Of a stretch of DNA of 64,000 bases, positions 30,940 through 39,991 are shown one piece after another. The notes beneath the pieces were generated by a model. The model ran no database searches and was not told the origin of the DNA. It saw nothing but the letters and a program-made list of their open reading frames with translations. The stretch is taken from assembly GCF_025642135.1 (NCBI RefSeq), contig NZ_CP106793.1, positions 2,153,001 through 2,217,000 on the forward strand, written 5' to 3'. The position numbers were made by a program, and so were the translations under genes. Source of the DNA: Streptomyces cynarae (GTDB lineage Bacteria; Actinomycetota; Actinomycetes; Streptomycetales; Streptomycetaceae). How positions within the stretch are numbered: position 1 is the first letter of the stretch; the number at the start of each line of letters is the position of its first letter.

Positions 30940-32186
30940 TCACGGTCGTCGGCACGGGCACGGGGGCGCCGCTTCCCGAGGAGGTCCTCGTGGCGGCGGA
31001 CCTCGTCGTGGGCGGGCGGCGGCATCTGGACGCCGCCCGGCTGCCCGAGGGCGCCGAACGGGTCGTGCTCGGGCCGCTGGCGCCCGCGCTGGACGCCATC
31101 GAGCGGACCCTGGAGAAGGGTGACAACGAGCGGCGGGTCGTCGTGCTCGCCTCCGGTGATCCCGGGTTCTTCGGCATCGTGCGGGCGCTGGGCGAGCGGT
31201 TCGGGCCGGACCGGCTGGATGTGCGGCCCGGCGTGTCGTCGGTGGCCGGTGCCTTCGCGCGCCTCGGGCTGACCTGGGACGACGCGGTGGTGGTCAGCGC
31301 GCACGGGCGCGAGATGCGCACCGCGGTGAACGTGTGCCGGGCGCGTCCCAAGGTCGCCGTGCTCACCGGGCCCGGAGCCGGTCCCGCCGAGCTGGGGGCG
31401 GCGCTTGGCGACGGTGGCGCCGGCCGGGTCCTCGTCGTGGCGACCGCGCTCGGCGACCCGGAGCGTGAGCGCGTGGAGCGGGTGACGCCCGCCGAGGCGG
31501 CGGAACGCGACTGGGGGGCGGCGGTGAGCGTGGTGCTGTGCCTGGACGAGGCGCGGGCGCTGGGGCCGGTGCGAACGGTCGCGGGGGCGCCCTCGGGTCC
31601 CTCCGCATGGGCCCTGGACGAGAGCGCCTTCGCGCACCGGGACTCGATGATCACCAAGTTCGAGGTGCGCGCCCTGGCCCTGGCCCGGCTCGGGCCGCGG
31701 CTCGGCGATCTGGTCTGGGACGTCGGCGCGGGCTCCGGCTCGGTCGCCGTCGAGTGCGCACGGCTGGGCGCCGCCGTCACCGCCGTCGAGAAGACGCCCG
31801 ACGGGGTCGAGAGGATCCGCGCCAACGCGTCCGCGCACGGCGTGGACGTGCGGGTCGTGCACGGGACCGCACCGGACGCGCTGGACGGACTCGACGACCC
31901 CGACGCGGTGTTCGTCGGCGGCGGCGGACGCGAACTCCCCGCCATCGTCAGTGCGTGCGCGCGGCGCGCCCGGCGGGCGGTGGTGGTCGCCATGGCGGCA
32001 CTGGACCGCGTACCTGCGGCGCGCGAGGCGCTCGTCGCCGCCGGGTTCTCCTGCGACGGCGTCCTGCTGCAGGCGTCGCGCCTCGCGCCGCTGCCGGGTG
32101 ATGTGACCCGGCTCGCGGCGACCAACCCTGTTTTCCTGCTGTGGGGCACGCGGGCCCCGGCACTGCACGAAGGAGAAGCTCAGTGA
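30936..32186 (+). CDS. cobL: precorrin-6Y C(5,15)-methyltransferase (decarboxylating) CobL
   Basis: 416-aa fusion of CbiE-like and CbiT-like domains. N-terminal tetrapyrrole methylase: TVVGTGTGAPLPEEVL, VLASGDPGFFGIVRAL, VRPGVSSVAGAFARLGL. C-terminal Rossmann methyltransferase from about residue 230: DSMITKFEVRALALARL, WDVGAGSGSVAVECARLG, DPDAVFVGGGG. Methylates C5 and C15 and decarboxylates the C12 side chain. GTG start overlaps cobM; the stop overlaps the cbiG-cobJ GTG. Confidence 0.95.
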   Translation: MITVVGTGTGAPLPEEVLVAADLVVGGRRHLDAARLPEGAERVVLGPLAPALDAIERTLEKGDNERRVVVLASGDPGFFGIVRALGERFGPDRLDVRPGVSSVAGAFARLGLTWDDAVVVSAHGREMRTAVNVCRARPKVAVLTGPGAGPAELGAALGDGGAGRVLVVATALGDPERERVERVTPAEAAERDWGAAVSVVLCLDEARALGPVRTVAGAPSGPSAWALDESAFAHRDSMITKFEVRALALARLGPRLGDLVWDVGAGSGSVAVECARLGAAVTAVEKTPDGVERIRANASAHGVDVRVVHGTAPDALDGLDDPDAVFVGGGGRELPAIVSACARRARRAVVVAMAALDRVPAAREALVAAGFSCDGVLLQASRLAPLPGDVTRLAATNPVFLLWGTRAPALHEGEAQ

Positions 32187-33863
32187 TCGGCCTCATTTCC
32201 GCCACCGCGGCGGGGGCGGTTGCGCGGGACCGGCTGGCCGCGGCGTGGCCGGACCGTACGCGGGTGTACGACGGGCCCGTGAAGGACGCCGTACGGGCCG
32301 CCTTCGCGGAGTGCGAGCAGCTCGTGTGCTTCCTGGCGACGGGGGCGGTCGTACGGCTGATCGCGCCGCTGCTGGGTGAGAAGGCTTCCGACCCGGGTGT
32401 GGTGTGCGTCGACGAGGGCGGGCGGTTCGCGGTGTCCCTGGTGGGCGGGCACGCGGGCGGCGCCAATGAGCTGGCCCGCGTGGTGGGCGGGGTGCTGGGC
32501 GCGGAACCGGTCGTCACGACCGCCACGGACGCCGTGGGGCTGCCCGGGCTCGACACGCTCGGGTTCCCGGTGGAGGGCGATGTCGCCGCCGTCTCGCGGG
32601 CGTTGCTCGACGGGGAGCCGGTGGCGCTGGAGGCGGAGGTGAGCTGGCCGCTGCCGCCGCTGCCCGTCGCCGCCGAGGGCGCCTACACGATCCGGGTCAC
32701 CGACCGGGCCGTCCAACCCGCCGAACGGGAGGTCGTGCTGCGGCCGCCCACCCTGGTCGCGGGCGTCGGCGCCTCCAGGGGTGCCCCGGTGGAGGAGGTG
32801 CTGGGGCTCGTCGAGGGTGCCCTGCGGGACGCGGGGCTCTCCGTGGCCTCGCTCGCCGAGCTCGCCACCGTCGACGCCAAGGCGGAGGAGCCCGGCATCG
32901 TCGAGGCGGCGCGGCGGCTCGGCGTTCCGCTCGTGACGTACGCCGCCGAGGAGTTGGCGAGGGTCGACGTGCCCAACCCGTCCGAGGCGCCGCTCGCCGC
33001 CGTCGGAACGCCGTCCGTCGCGGAGGCCGCCGCGCTGGTGGACGGGGCGAACTCCTCGTACCCAAGCGGAAGTCGGCCATGGCCACCTGCGCGGTCGGAC
33101 GCCGGCCGGGGCGCGGACGGCTCGCGGTCGTCGGGCTGGGGCCGGGCGCCCGGGACCTGCTCACGCCGCGCGCGCAGCGGGAGCTGCGGCGCGCGTCCGT
33201 GCTCGTCGGCCTCGACCAGTACGTCGACCAGATCCGTGACCTGCTGCGGCCCGGCACCCGGGTCCTGGAGTCGGGGCTCGGCGCCGAGGAGGAGCGGGCG
33301 CGCACGGCGGTCGCAGAGGCGCGCAAGGGGCACGCCGTCGCGCTGATCGGCAGCGGGGACGCCGGGGTGTACGCGATGGCCTCCCCGCGCTCGCCGAGGC
33401 GTCCGACGACATCGACGCGGTCGGGGTGCCCGGCGTCACGGCGGCGCTCGCGGCCGGGGCGATCCTGGGCGCGCCGCTCGGCCACGACCATGTGTCCATC
33501 AGCCTCTCCGACCTGCACACGCCGTGGGAGGTCATCGAGCGGCGGGTACGGGCCGCGGCCGAGGCCGACCTGGTCGTCACCTTCTACAACCCCCGCTCCC
33601 GGGGCCGCGACTGGCAGCTGCCGAAGGCCCTCGCGATCCTCGCCGGGCACCGGGAGCCGACGACACCGGTCGGTGTCGTGCGCAACGCGTCACGGCCGGA
33701 CGAGTCCAGTCGCCTCACGACCCTGGCCGAACTGGACCCGGCGACGGTCGACATGATGACGGTCGTGACCGTGGGCAACACGGCGACCCGTGAGATCGCG
33801 GGCCGCATGGTGACGCCGCGCGGATACCGCTGGCAGGACGACCGGCAGGAGGAGGCGAAGTGA
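32183..33863 (+). pseudogene. cobJ: fused CbiG-CobJ (cobalamin ring-contraction protein), two 1-nt frame breaks
   Basis: Restoring one G at 33044-33047 and one C at 33383-33386 gives a single 560-aa fusion. The N-terminal CbiG part has VIGLISATAAGAVARDRLAA, CFLATGAVVRLIAPLLGEKA, SLVGGHAGGANELAR and TLVAGVGASRGAPVEEVL. It reads into LLVPKRKSA and then the CobJ/CbiH methylase: LAVVGLGPGARDLLTPRA, VALIGSGDAGVYAMA, VPGVTAALAAGAILGAPLGH, VVTFYNPRSRGRDWQ. CobJ contracts the ring at precorrin-3B; CbiG opens the lactone in the cobalt-early route. Three successive frames are each fully coding, so base undercalls are likelier than a dead gene. Confidence 0.87.
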
Positions 33864-34450
33864 ACCGTCTGGTGCACCCGATCGAGCAGGAGTCCTTCCG
33901 GCGGCTGCGCGCCCGCCTCGACACCTCGCACTTCCCGCCGCTGACCCGGGCGGTGGTGGAGCGCGTCATCCACTCCGCCGCCGACCTCGACTACGCCACC
34001 GACCTCGTCATGGACGAGAGCAAGTTGGAGAAGGCGCACACGGCGCTGCACGCCGGGGCGCCGGTGGTGGTGGACGTGGAGATGGTCGCGGCCGGGATCA
34101 CGCGCCGCGAGACGGTCTGCCGCCTCAAGGACGCCAGGTCGGGCCCGGGCATGACCCGTTCGGCGCACGCGATCCGGCTGGCGTACGAGGACGTCGGCCC
34201 GGGCGCCCTGTGGGTGATCGGCTGCGCGCCGACCGCCCTGGAGGAGCTGCTGAAGCTGGACGCCTCCCCCGCGCTCGTCATCGGTCTGCCCGTCGGTTTC
34301 GTCGGCGCGGCCGAGTCCAAGGCCGCGTTGCGCCAGAGCGGCCTGCCGGCCGTGAGCAACGTGTCCGAGAAGGGCGGTTCGGCGGTCGCCGCCGCCGCGC
34401 TCAACGCCCTGCTGTACCACCCCGTTTCGAAGTTCGAGGAGACATCGTGA
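33860..34450 (+). CDS. cobH: precorrin-8X methylmutase CobH/CbiC
   Basis: 196-aa enzyme that moves the C11 methyl to C12. The catalytic His is expected in RVIHSAADLDYATDLVM (about residue 37). Other family stretches: PVVVDVEMVAAGITRR, WVIGCAPTALEELL, IGLPVGFVGAAESKAALR and VSEKGGSAVAAAALNALLY. GTG start overlaps the cobJ stop; the stop overlaps the cbiX GTG. Length is about average. Confidence 0.95.
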   Translation: MNRLVHPIEQESFRRLRARLDTSHFPPLTRAVVERVIHSAADLDYATDLVMDESKLEKAHTALHAGAPVVVDVEMVAAGITRRETVCRLKDARSGPGMTRSAHAIRLAYEDVGPGALWVIGCAPTALEELLKLDASPALVIGLPVGFVGAAESKAALRQSGLPAVSNVSEKGGSAVAAAALNALLYHPVSKFEETS

Positions 34451-35382
34451 CCACCCCGCCGCCCGCCCTGCTCATCGCCGGCCACGGCACCCGGGACGAG
34501 GCCGGAGCCGAGGCGTTCCGCGACTTCGTACGGGAGCTGGGGCGCCGCCACCCCGAGCTGCCCGTCGCGGGCGGCTTCATCGAGCTGTCGCCGCCGCCGC
34601 TGGGCGAGGCGGTGACCGAGCTGGTGGAGCGCGGGGTGCGCCGGTTCGCCGCCGTGCCGCTGATGCTGGTGTCCGCCGGGCACGCCAAGGGGGACATCCC
34701 GGCGGCGCTGGCCCGGGAGAAGGAGCGGCACCCGGGCATCTCGTACACCTACGGTCGTCCGCTCGGCCCGCACCCGGCGCTGCTGTCGGTGCTGGAGCGG
34801 CGCCTGGACGAGGCCCTCGCCGGGGCGGCGCGGACGCCCGAGGAGCGCGCCGAGGTGACGGTGCTGCTGGTGGGCCGTGGCTCCACCGACCCCGACGCCA
34901 ACGCCGAGGTGTACAAGGCGGCGCGGCTGCTGTGGGAGGGGCGCGGGTACGCGGGCGTGGAGACGGCGTTCGTGTCGCTGGCGGCGCCGGACGTGCCGAG
35001 CGGCCTCGACCGGTGCGCGAAGCTGGGTGCGAAGCGGATCGTCGTCCTGCCGTACTTCCTGTTCACGGGCATCCTGCCGGACCGGGTGCGGCAGCAGGCG
35101 GAGGACTGGGCGGCGACGCATCCGCGGGTCGAGGTGCGGTCGGCGGGCGTCATCGGGCCGGAACCGGAGCTGCTGGACCTGGTGATGGAGCGGTACCAGG
35201 AGGCGCTGAAGGGGGATCTGCGGATGAACTGCGACTCGTGCGTGTACCGGATCGCGCTGCCCGGCTTCGAGGACAAGGTGGGGCTGCCGCAGCAGCCGCA
35301 CTTCCACCCGGACGACGACGGGCATCACCATCACGGTCATGGACACCACCACGGGGGGCACGCGCACTCCCATGCGCACTGA
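34447..35382 (+). CDS. cbiX: sirohydrochlorin cobaltochelatase CbiX with His-rich tail
   Basis: 311-aa protein of two CbiX-type halves. N half has LIAGHGTRDEAGAEAF and MLVSAGHAKGDIPAALARE with the metal-binding His residues; C half has LLVGRGSTDPDANAEVYKAA and VVLPYFLFTGILPDRVRQQA. The tail has MNCDSC and ends in a run rich in His (about residues 290-311), a likely metal-storage or delivery segment. CbiX inserts Co2+ into sirohydrochlorin, the early route, although CobN is also encoded here. It overlaps cobH (GTGA) and shares 11 nt with cobC. Confidence 0.93.
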   Translation: MTTPPPALLIAGHGTRDEAGAEAFRDFVRELGRRHPELPVAGGFIELSPPPLGEAVTELVERGVRRFAAVPLMLVSAGHAKGDIPAALAREKERHPGISYTYGRPLGPHPALLSVLERRLDEALAGAARTPEERAEVTVLLVGRGSTDPDANAEVYKAARLLWEGRGYAGVETAFVSLAAPDVPSGLDRCAKLGAKRIVVLPYFLFTGILPDRVRQQAEDWAATHPRVEVRSAGVIGPEPELLDLVMERYQEALKGDLRMNCDSCVYRIALPGFEDKVGLPQQPHFHPDDDGHHHHGHGHHHGGHAHSHAH

Positions 35383-36445
35383 ACGGGACGGAGCACAGCA
35401 CGACCTGCGGCACCACGGGGACGCCGAGGTCCGTGACGGCGGGGCGGGCCTGACCGACCTCGCGGTGAACGTGCGTGCGGACACGCCTCCGGCGTGGCTG
35501 CGGGAGGTGGTCGCCGAGTCGCTGGGCGGCCTCGCGGCCTACCCGGACGGGCGGGCGGCGCGGGCGGCGGTGGCGGAGCGGCACGGGGTGCCGGCCGAGC
35601 GGGTGCTGCTGACGGCGGGGGCGGCGGAGGCGTTCGTGCTGCTCGCCCGCGCCCTGAAGGTGCGGCGGCCGGTCGTGGTGCACCCGCAGTTCACGGAGCC
35701 GGAGGCGGCGTTGCGGGCCGCGGGGCACGTGGTGGATCGGGTGCTGCTGCGGCAGGCGGACGGTTTCCGGCTGGATCCGGCCCTGGTGCCGCAGGGCGCG
35801 GACCTGGTGGTGATCGGGAATCCCACGAACCCCACGTCCGTCCTGCACCCGGCGTCGGTGATCGAGGAACTGGCCCGCCCGGGGCGGGTGCTGGTGGTCG
35901 ACGAGGCGTTCATGGACGCGGTACCCGGGGAACGGGAGGCGCTGGCGGGCCGGACGGACGTGCCGGGCCTGGTGGTCCTGCGCAGCCTGACCAAGACCTG
36001 GGGTCTGGCGGGGCTGCGCATCGGCTACCTCCTGGCCGACCCCGGGACGATCGCGCAACTGGAGCGGGCGCAGCCGCTGTGGCCCGTGTCGACACCGGCG
36101 CTCGCGGCGACTGAGGCCTGCATGTCGCCGCGGGCCCTGGCGGAGGCGGCGCACGCGGCGCACCGGGTGGCGGCGGACCGGGCGCATCTGGTGGCGGGGC
36201 TGCGGGAGTTCGGGCCGGACGGACTGCATGTGGCGGAGCCGGCGGAGGGGCCGTTCGTGCTGGTCCGCATGGCGCGGGCGGCTGCCGTGCGGCGGCATCT
36301 GCGGGACCTCGGCTTCGCGGTGCGCCGCGGGGACACGTTCCCGGGGCTGGACGAGGAGTGGCTGCGGCTGGCGGTACGGGACCGGGTGACGGTCAACCGC
36401 TTCCTGCAGGCGCTGGACCGGGCGATGGCCCTGGCACAGGGCTGA
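35372..36445 (+). CDS. cobC: PLP-dependent aminotransferase CobC (threonine-phosphate decarboxylase-like)
   Basis: 357-aa fold-type I PLP enzyme of the HisC/CobC group. Seen: LTAGAAEAFVLLARAL, VVIGNPTNPTSVLHPA, VVDEAFMDA, and the PLP lysine in LRSLTKTWGLAGLRIGYLLA. Predicted to supply the (R)-1-amino-2-propanol or its phosphate arm used by CbiB. The ATG at 35372 lies inside the cbiX tail (11-nt overlap); a longer frame from 35339 exists but would use the His-rich coding region. Last gene of the cob operon; a bulged hairpin follows. Confidence 0.9.
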   Translation: MRTERDGAQHDLRHHGDAEVRDGGAGLTDLAVNVRADTPPAWLREVVAESLGGLAAYPDGRAARAAVAERHGVPAERVLLTAGAAEAFVLLARALKVRRPVVVHPQFTEPEAALRAAGHVVDRVLLRQADGFRLDPALVPQGADLVVIGNPTNPTSVLHPASVIEELARPGRVLVVDEAFMDAVPGEREALAGRTDVPGLVVLRSLTKTWGLAGLRIGYLLADPGTIAQLERAQPLWPVSTPALAATEACMSPRALAEAAHAAHRVAADRAHLVAGLREFGPDGLHVAEPAEGPFVLVRMARAAAVRRHLRDLGFAVRRGDTFPGLDEEWLRLAVRDRVTVNRFLQALDRAMALAQG

Positions 36446-36447
36446 GC

Positions 36448-36480
36448 GGGGCGGCGGGCGCCAGGCCTGTCGCCCGCCCC
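36448..36480 (+). terminator. putative cob operon terminator
   Basis: GGGGC (36448-36452) and GGGCG (36456-36460) pair with CGCCCGCCCC (36471-36480) around a 10-nt loop, with a 3-nt bulge on the left side. It begins 2 nt after the cobC stop. No U-run. Confidence 0.45.
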
Positions 36481-36485
36481 GGGGG

Positions 36486-36592
36486 CTAGGGCCTGTCTGA
36501 CAATCCCCGTCGTCCGCCCGAAGGGCGGGCCCTGCGGCGAGCGTCCGCGCCAGGCGTCGCAGGGCAGGCGGGAAATGTCGGACAGGCCCTAG
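36486..36592. mobile_element. 107-bp MITE-like imperfect palindrome
   Basis: Outer arms CTAGGGCCTGTCTGACA (36486-36502) and TGTCGGACAGGCCCTAG (36576-36592) match except one base. Inside are a second pair (CCCTGCGGCG and CGTCGCAGGG) and a local CCGCCC/GGGCGG hairpin, so the whole element can fold into a cruciform. I recall very similar sequences scattered in Streptomyces genomes. It has no ORF and would need a transposase in trans. Confidence 0.7.
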
Positions 36593-36683
36593 GCTGGAAG
36601 AGCCCCGAGCAACAGCACCGGAACCAGCGGTCTGTGCCGATGGGCGCCTCGCGGTCCCGGTGCCCGCACCAGTGAGGCCGATC

Positions 36684-37298
36684 ATGCCCTGGAATCTGAG
36701 CGGGACCTATCTGGAGAGCTGCAACTGCGACGCGGTGTGCCCGTGCACGACCTCGGGTCTGACCGCGCCCGCCGACCATGAGCGCTGCCAGGTGACCTTC
36801 GCCTTCCACGTCGACGGCGGTGATGTCGACGGCGTGGACGTGTCGGGCCGCAGCGTCGTCGTCTTCGTCGACGCACCCCGGGTGATGGCCGACGGCGGCT
36901 GGCAGGTGGCGCTGTATGTGGACGCGGCGGCCGACGACGGCCAGGCGGAGGCGTTGGGCAGGGTGTTCTCCGGGCAGGCCGGCGGGCCGATGGCGGCGCT
37001 CGTCCCCCTCGTGGGTGAGCTCCTCGGCGTCGAGCGCGTCCCCATCGACTACCGGGACGACGGTCGCCGTCACGCGGTGCGCGTGGCCGATGCCATCGAC
37101 ATCGAGATCGAGGACCAGGTCGCCCCGCAGTTCGGCGCGGACGGCCCGGTGATGGGGCTGACCGGCGTCTTCCACCCGGTGAGCAGCACGCTGACGGTCG
37201 CCCGCTCCACCCGGGCGACCGGCACCGGGGTGTACGGCCGGTCATGGGACTTCACCGGCGGCAACGGGCACTCGGCGCCGTTCGCATGGTCCGCGTGA
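36684..37298 (+). CDS. DUF1326 domain-containing protein
   Basis: 204-aa soluble protein of the DUF1326 family. N-terminal Cys cluster ESCNCDAVCPC (about residues 11-21) is the family hallmark and could bind metal or form disulfides. Then VTFAFHVDGGDVDGVDVSGR, a beta-rich middle, and C-terminal THPVSSTLTVARSTRA-like strands. AGTGAGG precedes the ATG at 36684. The next gene, a DUF2182 membrane protein, starts 13 nt before its stop. The two families recur together; function is not established. No signal peptide is seen. Confidence 0.85.
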   Translation: MPWNLSGTYLESCNCDAVCPCTTSGLTAPADHERCQVTFAFHVDGGDVDGVDVSGRSVVVFVDAPRVMADGGWQVALYVDAAADDGQAEALGRVFSGQAGGPMAALVPLVGELLGVERVPIDYRDDGRRHAVRVADAIDIEIEDQVAPQFGADGPVMGLTGVFHPVSSTLTVARSTRATGTGVYGRSWDFTGGNGHSAPFAWSA

Positions 37299-38053
37299 CG
37301 GCCGGTCCGCTCGCCCGGCGCGGCAGGCTCGGCTCCACCTGGCTGGTGCTGCTCGCGGCGGCGGTCGCCTGGGCCTGGGTGGTGGGGCGTGGGCGCGGTA
37401 TGGGGGGCATGCCCGGGACGATGGGGCTGGATCTGCCGGCCTTCCTGCCCGTGTGGACGGTGATGTCGGCGGCGATGATGCTGCCCGCCACGGCGCCCGT
37501 CGCGTCCCTGTACGCGCGCACGATCCTCAGCCAGCGGTTCCGGCGCGTGGTCGCCTTCACCTTCGGCTACCTGCTGGTGTGGGCCGCCGCCGGGCTGCCC
37601 GCCTATGCCCTGGTGGCCGTCGCCGGCCGGGCGGCGGGCACGCATGCGGCCACCGCCACCGCGGTCGCTGCTGCCATCTTCGCGGCCAACGGCGTCTACC
37701 AGCTCACGCCCCTCAAGGACCGCTGCCTCGCCCGGTGCCGCTCGCCGATCGGGCTGATGCTGCGCTACGCGTCGTACCCGGGGCGGTCCCGCGATGTGCG
37801 CGCGGGAGTCCACCATGGCGCATTCTGCCTGGGCTGCTGCTGGTCGCTCATGGCGCTGCTGGCGGCGTTCGGCGTGATGAACCTGTGGGCCATGGTGGGC
37901 CTGGCGGCCGTACTGAGCGCCGAGAAGCTCCTCCCGGCGGGTCCGGTGGTGGCCCGGATCGCGGGGGTGGTCTCCCTCGCTTTGGCCATCGCCGTCGTCT
38001 GGGTCCCGAGCCTGGCCCCCGGACTGATCCGCAGCCCGACGTGGGCCGGCTGA
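37286..38053 (+). CDS. DUF2182 family membrane protein
   Basis: 255-aa integral membrane protein of the DUF2182 family (described as predicted metal-binding). Motifs: LPVWTVMSAAMMLPATAP (about residues 56-73), PLKDRCLARCRSP with a Cys pair, and GVHHGAFCLGCCWSLM with CLGCC next to His residues. About six helices. These Cys/His clusters lie at helix ends, suggesting metal or heme handling. It overlaps the DUF1326 gene by 13 nt, so they act together; substrate unknown. Confidence 0.85.
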   Translation: MVRVTAGPLARRGRLGSTWLVLLAAAVAWAWVVGRGRGMGGMPGTMGLDLPAFLPVWTVMSAAMMLPATAPVASLYARTILSQRFRRVVAFTFGYLLVWAAAGLPAYALVAVAGRAAGTHAATATAVAAAIFAANGVYQLTPLKDRCLARCRSPIGLMLRYASYPGRSRDVRAGVHHGAFCLGCCWSLMALLAAFGVMNLWAMVGLAAVLSAEKLLPAGPVVARIAGVVSLALAIAVVWVPSLAPGLIRSPTWAG

Positions 38054-38076
38054 TCCGGAACCCGGACACCGGGGCC

Positions 38077-39168
38077 CTAGCCGACCACCCGTCCGTTGAG
38101 CACGACGCGCCGCGGTACCGCCAGGACCCGTACGTCCGCTCGCGGGTCCGTCTCGTACACCACGAGGTCGGCGGGGGCTCCCTCGTCCAGCGCGGGACGC
38201 CCGAGCCAGGTCCGGGCGGCCCAGGTGGCTGCCGAAAGGGCCTCGACGGGCGGGATCCCGGCGGTCACCAGCTCGGCCACCTCACCCGCGACCAGGCCGT
38301 GGGCCAGCGAGCCCCCGGCATCGGTGCCCACGTACACCGGGATCCCGGCGTCGTATGCCGCCCGCACCGTGTCGTAGCGCCGTTCGTACAGCCGGCGCAT
38401 ATGGGCCGACCAGCGGGGGAACTTCGACTCGCCGCCGTCCGCCAGTCCCGGGAACGTCGCGATGTTCACCAGCGTCGGCACGATCGCGACCCCCCGCTCC
38501 GCGAACAGCGGGATCGTCTCCTCCGTCAGCCCCGTCGCGTGCTCGATGCAGTCGATGCCCGCCTCGACCAGGTCCCGCAGCGAGTCCTCGGCGAAGCAGT
38601 GCGCTGTGACCCGCGCGCCCAGGCGGTGGGCCTCCGCGATCGCCGCCTCCACCGCCTCCCGCGGCCAGCAGGCCGACAGGTCCCCCACCACACGGTCGAT
38701 CCAGTCGCCCACCAGCTTCACCCAGCCGTCGCCGCGCCGTGCCTCCTGGGCGACGTAGGCGACCAGGTCGTCCGGTTCGATCTCCCAGGCGTAGTCGCGG
38801 ATGTAGCGGCGCGTGCGCGCGATGTGCCGCCCGGCCCGGATGATCTTGGGAAGATCGTCCCGGTCGTCGACCCAGCGGGTGTCCGAGGGGGAGCCCGCGT
38901 CCCGGATCAGCAGCGTGCCCGCGTCCCTGTCCGTCAGTGCCTGCTTCTCCGCGACGTCCTCGGAGACCGGGCCGTGCGCGTCGAGGCCGACGTGGCAGTG
39001 CGCGTCGACCAGGCCGGGCAGCGCCCAGCCCTCGACGGTACGGACGTCGCGGGCCCCGGCGGGGCGGTCGTACGAGATCCGGCCGTCGACCACCCACAGC
39101 TCGTCGCGGACGTCCTCGGGCCCGACGAGCACCCGTCCCCTCACGTGCAGCACCGCGTGATCGCTCAT
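38077..39168 (-). CDS. amidohydrolase family protein
   Basis: 363-aa metal-dependent hydrolase of the imidazolonepropionase/prolidase-like amidohydrolase branch. Metal ligands: GLVDAHCHVGLDAHG (HxH, about residues 55-60), WVKLVGDWIDRVVGD with the bridging Lys, VTAHCFAEDS and CIEHATGL with His ligands, and VGTDAGGSLAHG with Asp. The C-terminal AATWAARTWLGRPALDEGAPADLVVY is typical. Cytoplasmic, no signal peptide. The ATG at 39168 is used because AAGG lies 8 nt upstream; a GTG three codons earlier is possible. Substrate unknown. Confidence 0.87.
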   Translation of the reverse strand: MSDHAVLHVRGRVLVGPEDVRDELWVVDGRISYDRPAGARDVRTVEGWALPGLVDAHCHVGLDAHGPVSEDVAEKQALTDRDAGTLLIRDAGSPSDTRWVDDRDDLPKIIRAGRHIARTRRYIRDYAWEIEPDDLVAYVAQEARRGDGWVKLVGDWIDRVVGDLSACWPREAVEAAIAEAHRLGARVTAHCFAEDSLRDLVEAGIDCIEHATGLTEETIPLFAERGVAIVPTLVNIATFPGLADGGESKFPRWSAHMRRLYERRYDTVRAAYDAGIPVYVGTDAGGSLAHGLVAGEVAELVTAGIPPVEALSAATWAARTWLGRPALDEGAPADLVVYETDPRADVRVLAVPRRVVLNGRVVG

Positions 39169-39196
39169 GTACTGCACCTTAGTTGGCGTCCGCCTG

Positions 39197-39991
39197 CTAC
39201 TGCTTCCGGCCTACCTGGTCGGAGGTCTCCTCCTCCACCTCGGCCCTCGCGGGGTCCAGGAGCCGGGAGAGGAAGTGCCGGGTGCGCTCGTGGCCCGGGT
39301 CGCCGATGACCTGCTCGGGGGTGCCGTCCTCGACGATCACGCCGCCGTCCATGAAGACGACCCGGTCGGCGACCTCGCGCGCGAAGGTCATCTCGTGGGT
39401 GACGACCATCATCGTCATGCCCTCCTGCGCCAGCCTGCGCATCACGGCGAGGACGTCGCCGACCAGCTCGGGGTCGAGCGCCGAGGTCGGCTCGTCGAAC
39501 AGCATCACCTCGGGGCCCATGGCGAGGGCGCGGGCGATGGCGACGCGCTGCTGCTGGCCGCCGGAGAGGGAGGCCGGGTACGCGTCCGCCTTCTCGGACA
39601 GGCCGACCCGCTCCAGGTTCTCGGCGGCGATCTTCGCCGCCTCGGCCTTGTCCCGCTTGAGGACCCGGCGCTGCGGCAGCGTGAGGTTCTCGGTCACCGT
39701 GAGGTGCGGGAAGAGGTTGAACTGCTGGAACACCATGCCGATACGGCGGCGTACGGCGTCGATGTCCACATCGGGGTCGGTGACCTCGGTGCCGCCGACG
39801 AATACCTGGCCCTTGGTGGGTTCCTCCAGGAGGTTGACGCAGCGCAGCAGGGTGGACTTGCCGGAGCCGGAAGGGCCGATGACGCAGACCACCTCGCCCT
39901 GGCCGATCTCCAGGTCGATGCCGCGCAGCACTTCGTTGTCACCGAAGGACTTGTGCAGGTCGCGGATCGCGATCTCGGGGGTGCTGCTCAC
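39197..39991 (-). CDS. polar amino-acid ABC transporter ATP-binding protein (GluA/GlnQ-like)
   Basis: 264-aa ATPase. Walker [16 protein letters not shown] (about residues 36-50), Q-loop [17 protein letters not shown], signature [18 protein letters not shown], Walker [21 protein letters not shown] and H-loop VVTHEM. This pattern is that of polar amino-acid (Glu/Gln/Cys/Arg) importers. The GTG at 39991 overlaps the permease stop. The frame continues upstream inside the permease and is not the true N-terminus. Last gene of the three-gene minus-strand operon. Confidence 0.92.
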   Translation of the reverse strand: MSSTPEIAIRDLHKSFGDNEVLRGIDLEIGQGEVVCVIGPSGSGKSTLLRCVNLLEEPTKGQVFVGGTEVTDPDVDIDAVRRRIGMVFQQFNLFPHLTVTENLTLPQRRVLKRDKAEAAKIAAENLERVGLSEKADAYPASLSGGQQQRVAIARALAMGPEVMLFDEPTSALDPELVGDVLAVMRRLAQEGMTMMVVTHEMTFAREVADRVVFMDGGVIVEDGTPEQVIGDPGHERTRHFLSRLLDPARAEVEEETSDQVGRKQ

